Shown here: piece after piece, positions 1 to 7,429 of the stretch | How the letters are laid out: every line of letters begins with the position of its first letter | How positions within the stretch are numbered: position 1 is the stretch's first letter | NCBI GenBank assembly: GCA_029309925.1 | Contig: JARKND010000001.1 | Location: forward strand, 620,001-684,000 | Origin: Fulvivirgaceae bacterium JP3-4 | GTDB taxonomy: Bacteria > Bacteroidota > Bacteroidia > Cytophagales > Cyclobacteriaceae | Length of the DNA: 64,000 nucleotides | Direction: 5' to 3' | Notes under the pieces: model-generated | What the model saw: only the letters and a program-made list of their open reading frames with translations | What the model was told of the DNA's origin: nothing | Database searches by the model: none | Program-made: the position numbers and the translations under genes

Positions 1-89
1 GGATAAAACCTAACCCGAAACCAACTGAGTATATATCGCCTGTTCCAAAATCAAAATACGAAGCCGTTAACGAAAGGTATAAGAAGTGA
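1..89 (+). CDS. nuoA: NuoA C-terminus (partial, 5' end outside window)
   Basis: An open frame beginning at base 3 reads to a TGA at 87-89 and encodes about 28 residues ending in [11 protein letters not shown] polar, proline- and lysine-containing tail of this kind fits the C-terminus of NADH-quinone oxidoreductase subunit A, a three-helix membrane subunit of complex I. Its stop overlaps the GTG start of nuoB (86-88), so the two are translationally coupled. The assignment rests mainly on position directly before nuoB, since the diagnostic membrane helices lie outside the window. Confidence 0.7.
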   Translation, partial: IKPNPKPTEYISPVPKSKYEAVNERYKK

Positions 90-616
90 AAGGATTGTTA
101 GATCAACGATTTGAAAATGGTGGTGTTATCATCACGAAGCTGGAAGACCTGATCAACTGGGCGCGGCTGTCATCAATGTTCCCCATGACTTTCGGCATCG
201 CGTGCTGTGCTATCGAGTTTATGAGTACCGGAACATCGGTATATGATATGGATCGTTTCGGGATGGCTCCGCGCGCAACACCACGACAATCAGATGTAAT
301 GATCGTGGCTGGCACCGTCACATTTAAAATGGCGGATCGTATCAAACGCCTCTATGAACAGATGGCCGAGCCGCGTTACGTCATTTCGATGGGCTCATGT
401 TCGAATTGTGGTGGTCCATACTGGCAACACGGTTATCATGTGGTGAAGGGTGTTGATCGTATTGTCCCGGTCGACATTTATGTTCCTGGCTGTCCGCCCC
501 GCCCGGAGGCACTTATCGGTGGCTTCTTAAAATTGCAGGAGAAGATCCGCAATGAAAGGCTGACGGGACCTACCGCTATTGAAAAATTAAATCAGAAAGA
601 GCATGCTGTCATTTGA
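86..616 (+). CDS. nuoB: NADH-quinone oxidoreductase subunit B
   Basis: NuoB is the peripheral-arm subunit holding iron-sulfur cluster N2, which passes electrons to quinone in complex I. The 176-residue protein has the family cysteines: adjacent Cys40-Cys41 in GIACCAIEF, Cys105 in [12 protein letters not shown] and Cys136 in VPGCPPRPE. Start is a GTG overlapping the nuoA stop, and the 3' end overlaps nuoC by 14 bases. Length is normal for the short NuoB form. Function is secure. Confidence 0.97.
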   Translation: MKGLLDQRFENGGVIITKLEDLINWARLSSMFPMTFGIACCAIEFMSTGTSVYDMDRFGMAPRATPRQSDVMIVAGTVTFKMADRIKRLYEQMAEPRYVISMGSCSNCGGPYWQHGYHVVKGVDRIVPVDIYVPGCPPRPEALIGGFLKLQEKIRNERLTGPTAIEKLNQKEHAVI

Positions 617-1088
617 CGAGCTTGTCGAATTCGTAAGGGGCCACAGCCGCAACGGTGAGCCTACGCGGGATGAAAGCTCCACGCCAAAAGCGGTTCGCAT
701 TTCCACTGCAGACCTGGTAAATGTTTGCCAGAATCTCCACCAGAATGAGCGCACCTACTTTGATATGCTTTCCTGTATCACCGCCCTTGACAATGGGCCC
801 GAACCAAATACAATGGAAATGATCTACAATTTGTATTCAATTCCATACAACCATCATCTTACTATCAAGGTAAGTTTATCACGCGCAAATCCGGAGATCC
901 CTACAGTAACTCACATCTGGAAAACAGCAGACTGGCATGAGCGAGAAGCGTTCGATATGTTCGGAATAAACTTCATAGGACATCCCGATCTCCGCAGAAT
1001 CCTCATGCCCGCAGACTGGCAAGGATTCCCGCTGAGGAAAGACTACAAGCAGCAGGAGTACTATAGGAATATAAAGTTGGATTACTGA
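603..1088 (+). CDS. nuoC: NADH-quinone oxidoreductase subunit C
   Basis: NuoC is the 30-kDa-type subunit of the complex I peripheral arm, forming part of the connecting module beside NuoD. The 161-residue protein carries the family signature at about residues 111-140: [12 protein letters not shown], then [10 protein letters not shown] and the FPLRKDY end. The ATG lies inside the 3' end of nuoB, so translation is probably coupled. It is a separate gene here, not the NuoCD fusion of enterobacteria. It is followed by a 201-bp spacer rich in short degenerate repeats, an unusual break inside a nuo operon. Confidence 0.97.
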   Translation: MLSFDELVEFVRGHSRNGEPTRDESSTPKAVRISTADLVNVCQNLHQNERTYFDMLSCITALDNGPEPNTMEMIYNLYSIPYNHHLTIKVSLSRANPEIPTVTHIWKTADWHEREAFDMFGINFIGHPDLRRILMPADWQGFPLRKDYKQQEYYRNIKLDY

Positions 1089-1170
1089 CGTTTCAAATGA
1101 CCAATAATTAATGATCAAAATCCAATCGAGATATTAACGATCAACCTCGTAGAAAAAAAACGATTGACCC

Positions 1171-1296
1171 CAAAGGCCAAAAACCAAGAACCAAAAATCA
1201 AAAAACAAAACAGTCCACGAAGTCGAATCCTGTATTCCTAATGCCTAGTGCCCAATGCCCAATGCCTAATGCCTAATTCCTAATTCCGAATGCCTA
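1171..1296. repeat. Degenerate short-word repeats between nuoC and nuoD
   Basis: The nuoC-nuoD spacer holds two kinds of degenerate tandem words. From about 1171 to 1211 there are variants of CCAAAAA; from about 1236 there are repeated AATGCC(T/C)A and TAATTCC words. The last word, GAATGCCTAC, contains the ATG used as the nuoD start at 1290. The same AATGCCTA word recurs as inverted arms at 49924-49945 and 50038-50059, so it is a dispersed repeat and not a local accident. Confidence 0.7.
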
Positions 1297-2507
1297 CTAC
1301 GGTTCAATATAAATATCACCCATCAAACCTGAGTCAGTCTGAGCCTAACAAGCTCAAGGCGGAAAATTTGCGTTCGGAGGAGATGATCATCAATCTCGGG
1401 CCGCAGCATCCGTCAACGCATGGTGTGCTTCGCCTGGAGGTGCTGATGGATGGGGAAATCATTCGGGAAGTCGTGCCGCATATCGGCTACCTTCATCGGT
1501 GTTTTGAAAAGCATGCTGAGAATCTGCCGTACAACCAGGTCATCCCCTTTGTTGATCGGCTCGATTACGTGGCTGCAATGAACTGCGAGCACATTTATGC
1601 GATTGGTGTGGAGAGGATGCTTGGCATCGCAGACCAGATCCCGAAACGGGTGGAATACATCAGGGTGCTGATGGCAGAGCTCAATCGAATTGCCTCGCAC
1701 TTTATTGCGATAGGAACTTACGGAATGGACATCGGTGCATTCACACCGTTCTTTTGGCTGATGAAAGACCGCGAGCACATCATGCGATTGCTGGAGTGGG
1801 CAAGTGGCTCGCGATTGCTTTACAACTACATGTGGATCGGAGGATTGTTTTACGATCTCCCCGTGGGATTCGAGGAGCGATGCAAGGAGTTTCTCGTGTA
1901 TATCAAGCCAAAGCTGAAGGAACTTGAAGAGATTCTGATCACGAACAAGATCTTTATCCAGCGTACTGCAGGCGTTGGTGTCCTACCGCTCGACCTCGCG
2001 ATCAATTGCGGAGTGACGGGACCTGTACTGCGCGGCTCGGGCCTCCGCTTCGACCTGAGGAAAGTTGATGCATACTCTGTTTATCCCGAACTTGATTTTG
2101 AAGTTCCCATTGGTGAGGGAAAGATGGGAAAAGTTGGTGACTGCTGGGACCGTACGTGGGTGAGGATGGAGGAGATACATCAATCCGTAAAGCTTGTCGG
2201 GCAATGTCTTGAAAGACTGACATCGGATCATAAGCGAACAAAGGATTTTGATCCGCAGGCACTGGTTCCAAAAAAGATAAGACCGAAAGCACAGGACTTC
2301 TACGTACGCGGGGAAAGCGCGAAAGGAGAGCTTGGCTTTTTCTTCCGGGCCGATGGCAAGAGCGATATTCCATTCCGGTGCAAATGCCGGTCATGTTCAT
2401 TTGTTAATCTGTCAGTGCTTCCGGAAATTTCGAGAGGAATACTTATTGCAGACCTCATCGCAATTATCGGTACCATTGATGTTGTAATGGGAGAAGTCGA
2501 TCGGTAA
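1290..2507 (+). CDS. nuoD: NADH-quinone oxidoreductase subunit D
   Basis: NuoD is the 49-kDa-type subunit that lines the quinone-binding pocket of complex I with NuoB. The 405-residue protein has the family N-terminal block LGPQHPSTHGVLRL at about 36-49, the HIGYLHRCFEK block, and a normal C-terminus ending VMGEVDR. The first ATG lies within a repeat word; a second ATG 31 codons later (MIINLGPQHP) is a plausible alternative start and would remove the poorly conserved leader. No nuoE follows: the next gene is nnr. Confidence 0.96.
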   Translation: MPTTVQYKYHPSNLSQSEPNKLKAENLRSEEMIINLGPQHPSTHGVLRLEVLMDGEIIREVVPHIGYLHRCFEKHAENLPYNQVIPFVDRLDYVAAMNCEHIYAIGVERMLGIADQIPKRVEYIRVLMAELNRIASHFIAIGTYGMDIGAFTPFFWLMKDREHIMRLLEWASGSRLLYNYMWIGGLFYDLPVGFEERCKEFLVYIKPKLKELEEILITNKIFIQRTAGVGVLPLDLAINCGVTGPVLRGSGLRFDLRKVDAYSVYPELDFEVPIGEGKMGKVGDCWDRTWVRMEEIHQSVKLVGQCLERLTSDHKRTKDFDPQALVPKKIRPKAQDFYVRGESAKGELGFFFRADGKSDIPFRCKCRSCSFVNLSVLPEISRGILIADLIAIIGTIDVVMGEVDR

Positions 2508-2508
2508 A

Positions 2509-2600
2509 TGGCTATTGGCTTTTAGCGATCAGCTTTCATCATTGAATTTCACAGACCGCCAGGTTTTAGAAAAGCCAACCGCCAATGTCCAAAAGCTAAC
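2509..2600. repeat. Imperfect inverted repeat between nuoD and nnr
   Basis: The word TGGCTATTGGCTTTT at 2509-2523 pairs with a complementary block within 2570-2600 (AAAAGCCAACCGCCA), 13 of 15 positions, with a loop of about 45 bases. The second arm also repeats the AAAAGC word next to the first half. It fills almost the whole spacer between nuoD and nnr. It belongs to the same architectural class as elements near 50.0, 51.9, 52.5, 53.2 and 60.7 kb. Confidence 0.55.
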
Positions 2601-2608
2601 GGCCCGAT

Positions 2609-4114
2609 ATGATAAAAATCCTCAATACGCAACAAATCCGCGAACTCGACAAATACACGATTGAGCACGAACCCATTGCATCCATTGATCTTATGGAACG
2701 CGCATCGCGTGAGTTTGTGAACTGGTTTGTGCAGCATTTCGATCCGCTGAAGAAAGTAGGAGTTGTGTGTGGAACGGCAAACAATGGCGGTGATGGGTTG
2801 GCGATCGCCAGAATGCTGCTTGAGTGGGGTTATCCGGTGAATGTTTGGATCGTTCGTGGCAAGGTCGCAGAAACGGACGATTTCAAAGTAAATCTGGAAA
2901 GACTTCGTTCAAAAAAAATCGAGATCTCTGAAATCACAAACGAAGCCGATCAGGGCCTTTTCAGCGACCGCGATGTGCTGATCGATGCACTTTTTGGATC
3001 CGGACTGTCAAGACCTGTTGAGGGAATTTACGCACAGGCCATCCGTTGTATCAATAAATCCGAGGCGAAAGTTGTTGCTGTGGATATGCCATCAGGATTG
3101 CAGGCAGATTCAAAATCTGCCGGAGAGATTGTTGAGGCTGATCATACCATTACATTTCAATTACCCAAGCTCGCGCTTTTCTTACCTCAATCATTCAAGT
3201 ACACAGGTGAGTGGAAGGTGATCAATATCGGGCTGTCAAAAGAAAAAATCAGGGAAGCGGAAACTGATTGCTATCAGATCACTGCGAAGGATTGTCGTAA
3301 GTTATTGCAACCCAGGAAAAAATTCGATCACAAAGGCAGCTACGGACATGCCTTGATGGTGGCTGGAAGTTTTGGAAAAGTTGGGGCCGCTATTTTGGCC
3401 AGTCGCGCAGCGCTTCGTGCGGGCCTTGGTCTGCTTACTTCACATGTACCCAGGTCGGCCTACGCAATCATACAATCCAGCGTGCCGGAAGCAATGGTTT
3501 CGGTGGATGATGGGGACAATACATTTTCACAGGTCGGGGATCTGGAAAAATTTTCTACGATAGGAATCGGCCCGGGCCTGGGCCAGGCGGGTGAGACTGC
3601 TCAGGGCCTGAAAAATATTTTTGAACGCTACCGTAAGCCCGTTGTCCTTGACGCAGATGCGTTAAATATTTTGGCTCTTGACGAAGAGTTGCAGAAAATG
3701 ATACCAGCGGGCAGCATTCTGACACCTCATCCTAAAGAATTTGAACGACTTGCGGGAGCGTGGACGGATGATTTTGATCGCCTTGAAAAGCTCGGCAACT
3801 TCGCAACGAGATTGAAATGTATAATCGTGCTGAAGGGCGCATTTACAACGATTGCGGAACCGCAAGGAAGCGTTTATTTCAATCCGACTGGGAATCCAGG
3901 AATGGCTACGGGGGGCACGGGTGATGTCCTTACCGGCATATTAACCGGCCTTATGGCACAGTTTTATTCACCTGTTAAAGCAGCTATTCTGGGAACATTT
4001 CTGCATGGTGTAGCGGGGGATTTGGCGGCAGTCGAGAAGGGAAAAGAAAGCCTGATAGCGTCAGATTTGGTCGAATTCCTCCCGAAGGCATTCCAGAGTC
4101 TTTACGGAGAATAA
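2609..4114 (+). CDS. nnr: Bifunctional NAD(P)H-hydrate epimerase / ADP-dependent dehydratase
   Basis: This cytosolic repair enzyme epimerises damaged NAD(P)HX and dehydrates it back to NAD(P)H at the expense of ADP. The 501-residue protein has the usual two domains: an N-terminal YjeF_N epimerase (about 1-215, with CGTANNGGDGLAIAR near 54-68) and a C-terminal ribokinase-like dehydratase (about 225-500, with LTPHPKEFERLAG and GMATGGTGDVLTG near 431-443). Length is normal for the fusion. It follows nuoD in the same direction after a spacer holding an inverted repeat; a role in repairing NADH hydrates fits functionally next to complex I, but co-transcription is not shown. Confidence 0.95.
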   Translation: MIKILNTQQIRELDKYTIEHEPIASIDLMERASREFVNWFVQHFDPLKKVGVVCGTANNGGDGLAIARMLLEWGYPVNVWIVRGKVAETDDFKVNLERLRSKKIEISEITNEADQGLFSDRDVLIDALFGSGLSRPVEGIYAQAIRCINKSEAKVVAVDMPSGLQADSKSAGEIVEADHTITFQLPKLALFLPQSFKYTGEWKVINIGLSKEKIREAETDCYQITAKDCRKLLQPRKKFDHKGSYGHALMVAGSFGKVGAAILASRAALRAGLGLLTSHVPRSAYAIIQSSVPEAMVSVDDGDNTFSQVGDLEKFSTIGIGPGLGQAGETAQGLKNIFERYRKPVVLDADALNILALDEELQKMIPAGSILTPHPKEFERLAGAWTDDFDRLEKLGNFATRLKCIIVLKGAFTTIAEPQGSVYFNPTGNPGMATGGTGDVLTGILTGLMAQFYSPVKAAILGTFLHGVAGDLAAVEKGKESLIASDLVEFLPKAFQSLYGE

Positions 4115-4225
4115 TTGTTGCGACTTTAAACTATTGGCAGCTGTTTTGCATCTAACAGATAAAAAACGGCTTTATTCGAGAACACTGGTTTATATTTTGT
4201 CGTATATTGTAATAATTTAACTCTA

Positions 4226-4588
4226 ATGCGTTTACTCAGGATCGTTTTATTTGCCCTCTTTGCCGCTGCAGCGCAGACCGGCTGGGCTCAGGCGCAACCT
4301 GAAGAAACGAACGTTTATACACCCGAACGCGATATCTCAAAAAGCGTCCATATTTTCCCGAATCCGGCTACTGAATTTGTGCATGTGAAAACGGAGCAGT
4401 TTCCCGCAGCAAAAGTCAAACTGACTCTTCACAACATCATCGGCAATCAGGTTGAAATTGAAACTGAAATTGTTGACGAGCATGAAATTCGTGTGAAGGT
4501 CAAAGACCTCGCCTCTGGTTATTATCTTCTTGCTGTTCGCGAAGAAGAAGCGAAGTATCGCGGCACTTTTAAATTCCTCAAGCGTTAG
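4226..4588 (+). CDS. Small secreted protein consisting of a T9SS type A sorting domain
   Basis: The 120-residue product starts with a signal peptide (MRLLRIVLFALFAAAAQTGW, cleavage near residue 22-24). Nearly all the rest, from about residue 37, matches a T9SS C-terminal sorting domain: SVHIFPNPATEFVHV opening, LTLHNIIGNQV middle, SGYYLLAV and a KFLKR end. In most T9SS cargo this domain of about 80 residues is attached to a large enzyme or adhesin; here there is no cargo. It could be a remnant of a larger protein, a small surface protein, or a periplasmic factor. Its stop overlaps the 3' end of the convergent threonine aldolase gene by 11 bases. Confidence 0.8.
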   Translation: MRLLRIVLFALFAAAAQTGWAQAQPEETNVYTPERDISKSVHIFPNPATEFVHVKTEQFPAAKVKLTLHNIIGNQVEIETEIVDEHEIRVKVKDLASGYYLLAVREEEAKYRGTFKFLKR

Positions 4589-5609
4589 ACAACGCTCTTA
4601 ACTTAGTTATAAAATTTCTGATCTCTTCTTCTTTTGTATCAAACGAACACATGAGTCGTATCTCTGAAGTTTGATCATTCCATACGTAGAAGAAATGTTC
4701 TTTCTGTAGTTCCGGAATGATTGTCGGTTTCACCAGCGCAAAGATTCCGTTTGCATCTACAGACTGCGTGATTTTCACCGAAGGGATCTTCTTTAACTCT
4801 TCCTCCATCAGCTTTGCCATCCGGTTCGCATGCTGGGCTGGCTTTTTCCACAGATCATTCGCAAGCAACGCATTGAACTGTGCACCGATGAATCGCATCT
4901 TCGAATGGAGCTGCATTCCCTGCTTGCGGATGTACTTCATGTTTTTCGCCAGTTCGCGATTAAAAAACACAACGGCCTCGCCAAACATCAGTCCGTTTTT
5001 TGTGCCGCCAAACGAAAGCACATCAACTCCCGCATCGCGTGTAAACGATGCAAAGTTTTTATTGAGACTTACTGCAGCGTTGCAGATCCGCGAACCGTCC
5101 ATATGAAGCAACAGCTTGAATTTCTTTGCAACAGCAGAGATAGCCTTTATTTCTTCGATTGAATAGACTGTAGCGTACTCAGTGGTTTGCGAAATAGAGA
5201 TCACTTTAGCCTGTGGATGGTGCTGATCTTCCAGCCTGATGATTCGCTTTGTAATTTCTTCCGGTGTGATCTTGCCTGTCGTGGTTGGAACCGGGATCAG
5301 CTTGGCGCCCGTGAACTTTTCCGGTGCGGTCGACTCATCGACATTGATGTGCGCCAGTTCAGAGCACAAAATCGAATTGAACGACTGCGTGATTGCTGAC
5401 AGCCCGAGTACATTCGCCCCCGTACCGTTGTAGGCAAAGTACACTTCAATGTCGTCTCCGAAGTGCGACTTGAATTTTTCAATCGCCTGCGCTGTATATT
5501 CATCCGCCCCGTACGATGACGCGTGTCCATTGTTCGCTGCCTGCAATGCCTCCATGATCTCAGGAAGCACTCCTGCATAATTATCACTCGCAAATGTTCT
5601 CTTCTGCAT
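4578..5609 (-). CDS. Low-specificity threonine aldolase (beta-eliminating lyase family)
   Basis: This fold-type I PLP enzyme probably cleaves L-threonine or L-allo-threonine to glycine and acetaldehyde. The 343-residue protein has the family N-terminus (FASDNYAGVLPEI), the ring-stacking His87 in SELAHINVDE, the Asp171 region LLLHMDGSRI and the PLP lysine K204 in SFGGTKNG. Length matches the family. Stereospecificity (ltaE-like or other) cannot be read from sequence. It is convergent with the preceding small gene and overlaps it at the 3' end. Confidence 0.9.
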   Translation of the reverse strand: MQKRTFASDNYAGVLPEIMEALQAANNGHASSYGADEYTAQAIEKFKSHFGDDIEVYFAYNGTGANVLGLSAITQSFNSILCSELAHINVDESTAPEKFTGAKLIPVPTTTGKITPEEITKRIIRLEDQHHPQAKVISISQTTEYATVYSIEEIKAISAVAKKFKLLLHMDGSRICNAAVSLNKNFASFTRDAGVDVLSFGGTKNGLMFGEAVVFFNRELAKNMKYIRKQGMQLHSKMRFIGAQFNALLANDLWKKPAQHANRMAKLMEEELKKIPSVKITQSVDANGIFALVKPTIIPELQKEHFFYVWNDQTSEIRLMCSFDTKEEEIRNFITKLRALSNA

Positions 5610-5736
5610 ATTTCAATGAGGCTGGCAAAATAAGAAGATTATCAAACAACCGGAAGGGTAACGCAAAGATCTCCTCAAAGGGCTAAATCCTGAGCCTAAA
5701 TCTCAAAACTAAAAATCTAAAACCTTATCTTGCTCT

Positions 5737-6567
5737 ATGCTCAACATTCTCGTCCCCACAGATTTCTCACCGCTATCAAAGATTGCATCCAACTTTGCAG
5801 TAAAGATCGGGTGCCAGCTTGATGGCAACATTACATTTATCCATGTGCTCACGATCACCGAACCGGTGCGTGTATCGATGCACGAAAAAATGAAGAAGCT
5901 CGCGGATGATATGGTCCGGCTGGCGGAGCATGATCTGCACCGGTTAATTAAAGATGTGAGCAAAAACCTGGAAGTAAGTGTGCCGACCAAAAGTGTCGTT
6001 GTTCGGTCTTCTGATTTCGTAAGCACATTGAATAAAGAGTCAAAGCGCTTGCGCTCCGGGCTGATAGTGATGGGTACGAAAGGTGCAAGCGGTCTGAAGA
6101 AAGCAATGCTTGGAAGCAACACCACCTCCGTGATCGAAGGAAGTCACATTCCCGTACTGGTTGTCCCAGACAAGGCGCGGTTTAAGGGTTTTCACGATAT
6201 TGTTTACGCCTGCGACATGAAAGACCCCGAGCGCGAACTCAAGCTTCTGTTGCCGTACGCGGAAAAATTCGATTCAGTGATCCATCTTGTTCACGTCACT
6301 TCGAGTGGCCGGAAGATTGAGGAAGTGGAGGATAAAATGGAAAAGATCCTGCAGAAGCTGAAAGCGAAAAACGTAGCAACGGTTGTACTACTGGACGATG
6401 ACATTGAAGCTGCCATCGAGCAATACATCAGCGTGAACAAAGCCAGCCTGCTCGCGATGTTCACACACAAACCAACTTTCATCGAGCGCCTCTTCGACAA
6501 AAGCATGACGCGCAAAGTCGCCTTTCACAGTTCCGTGCCGTTGCTTGCGTTTAAAAAGAAGAAGTAG
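5737..6567 (+). CDS. Tandem-domain universal stress protein
   Basis: Two UspA-like domains are present in the 276-residue cytosolic protein. Domain 1 (about 1-150) starts MLNILVPTDFSPLS and retains the nucleotide-binding pattern GTKGASG followed by GSNTTSVI. Domain 2 (about 155-274) lacks a clear G-x2-G-x9-G(S/T) motif, having AMFTHKPTFIERLFDKSMT instead, which is common in Bacteroidota two-domain Usp proteins. It probably binds ATP and acts in stress adaptation; no specific partner is evident. It is convergent with the GIY-YIG gene, 11 bp away. Confidence 0.9.
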   Translation: MLNILVPTDFSPLSKIASNFAVKIGCQLDGNITFIHVLTITEPVRVSMHEKMKKLADDMVRLAEHDLHRLIKDVSKNLEVSVPTKSVVVRSSDFVSTLNKESKRLRSGLIVMGTKGASGLKKAMLGSNTTSVIEGSHIPVLVVPDKARFKGFHDIVYACDMKDPERELKLLLPYAEKFDSVIHLVHVTSSGRKIEEVEDKMEKILQKLKAKNVATVVLLDDDIEAAIEQYISVNKASLLAMFTHKPTFIERLFDKSMTRKVAFHSSVPLLAFKKKK

Positions 6568-6578
6568 TAGGCTGGTAA

Positions 6579-6923
6579 TTATGTGGCGCTCAGTTCAATC
6601 CACCTCGGGTTGACTTTATTGATTAGTTCGAGCTTAAACCGAAGTGTTTTCTTCTTTAAAAATTTCTCACGCGCCCTGGCTTCGTCAACATCCGAAAATT
6701 CTTCCAGGTAAATCAGCTTGTCTACATTATATCTGGCAGTGAAGGACTTCGGATTTTGCTTTGTCTTATGTTCCCACATTCGTGTGCGCAAGTCAATTGT
6801 TGACCCGATATAAAGAACCGTATGGTTTGAATTTGTGAGTATGTATACCCATGAAATGGCATCCGGCCAAATTAACAACGCAGACTCTTCATCGTTTGGT
6901 TCTAAAAACAAAAAGAGTGGCAC
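6579..6923 (-). CDS. Single-domain GIY-YIG endonuclease (UvrC/URI superfamily)
   Basis: The GIY-YIG fold is visible: SWVYILTN (about 24-31), LYIGSTIDLRTRMWEHK (about 37-53) and the acidic helix YLEEFSDVDEAR. Such stand-alone domains of 80-110 residues are widespread and their cellular role is mostly unknown. The start is uncertain: no ATG occurs before the domain, the longest frame begins with a GTG at 6921-6923, and homologues usually begin only a few residues before VYIL. The upstream frame runs into a palindromic repeat (CCCTGAGC-GCA-GCGAAGGG) and two tandem copies of a 233-bp element, which suggests the gene and the repeat travelled together or recombined. Confidence 0.85.
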   Translation of the reverse strand: MPLFLFLEPNDEESALLIWPDAISWVYILTNSNHTVLYIGSTIDLRTRMWEHKTKQNPKSFTARYNVDKLIYLEEFSDVDEARAREKFLKKKTLRFKLELINKVNPRWIELSAT

Positions 6924-7153
6924 CAGCCCCTGAGCGCAGCGAAGGGCCCTTGTGTTAATCTAGATAAGCGTAATAGTCAGATGCATTTAATAAAGTACCG
7001 GTGACTTCAAAGACCAAGCCTCCAGAAAAACCGGTCGCACGGATAACGACTAAGCTTCGAACAAAACCTCCATCTACCCAATCACCAAAACCTCACAGGG
7101 GTCTTTCGCAAACGTGTTGACAAGTCAACACGGCTCAAGAACAGGTGCTCTTT
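6920..7153. repeat. Copy 1 of a 233-bp direct repeat, abutting the GIY-YIG gene
   Basis: This 234-bp block recurs at 7192-7424 with only about six differences (about 97% identity). The element begins GCACCAG and ends CAGGTGC, giving short inverted termini. Inside are two hairpins: CCCTGAGC-GCA-GCGAAGGG near 6928-6946, in which tandem G-A pairs would sit in the stem, and CGTGTTGAC-AA-GTCAACACG at 7113-7132. On the minus strand the block resembles a decayed 3' coding end (…SDYYAYLD stop), but this copy has an in-frame stop and a one-base insertion. No transposase is present. Confidence 0.85.
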
Positions 7154-7191
7154 ATTTTTTTAGTTGTTTGTTTTTCTTTCAAAAAAAAATA

Positions 7192-7424
7192 GCACCAGTC
7201 CCTGAGCGCAGCGAAGGGCCCTTGTGTTAATCTAGATAAGCGTAATAGTCAGATGCATTTAATAAAGTACCGGTGACTTCAAAGACCAAGCCTCCAAAAA
7301 AACCGGTCGCACGGATAACGACTAAGCTTCGAACAAAACCTCCATCTATCCAATCACCAAAACCTGACAAGGGTCTTTCGCAACGTGTTGACAAGTCAAC
7401 ACGGCTCAAGAACAGGTGCTCTTT
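7192..7424. repeat. Copy 2 of the 233-bp direct repeat
   Basis: Second tandem copy, separated from copy 1 by 38 bases of T-rich and A-rich sequence. It ends five bases before the asnS stop. It has the same palindrome near 7199-7218 and the CGTGTTGAC-AA-GTCAACACG hairpin at 7384-7403; either could affect asnS 3' end formation, because asnS is transcribed into this block. The minus-strand open frame of 60 codons here (7227-7409) has no ATG and is broken in copy 1, so it is treated as part of the repeat and not as a gene. Confidence 0.85.
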
Positions 7425-7429
7425 AGAGT

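Noticed and set aside
7227-7409. 60-codon minus-strand ORF in 233-bp repeat copy 2
   Set aside because: It begins with TTG, has no ribosome-binding site, and the other copy has a stop and a frameshift in the same frame; it is best explained as repeat or decayed coding end.
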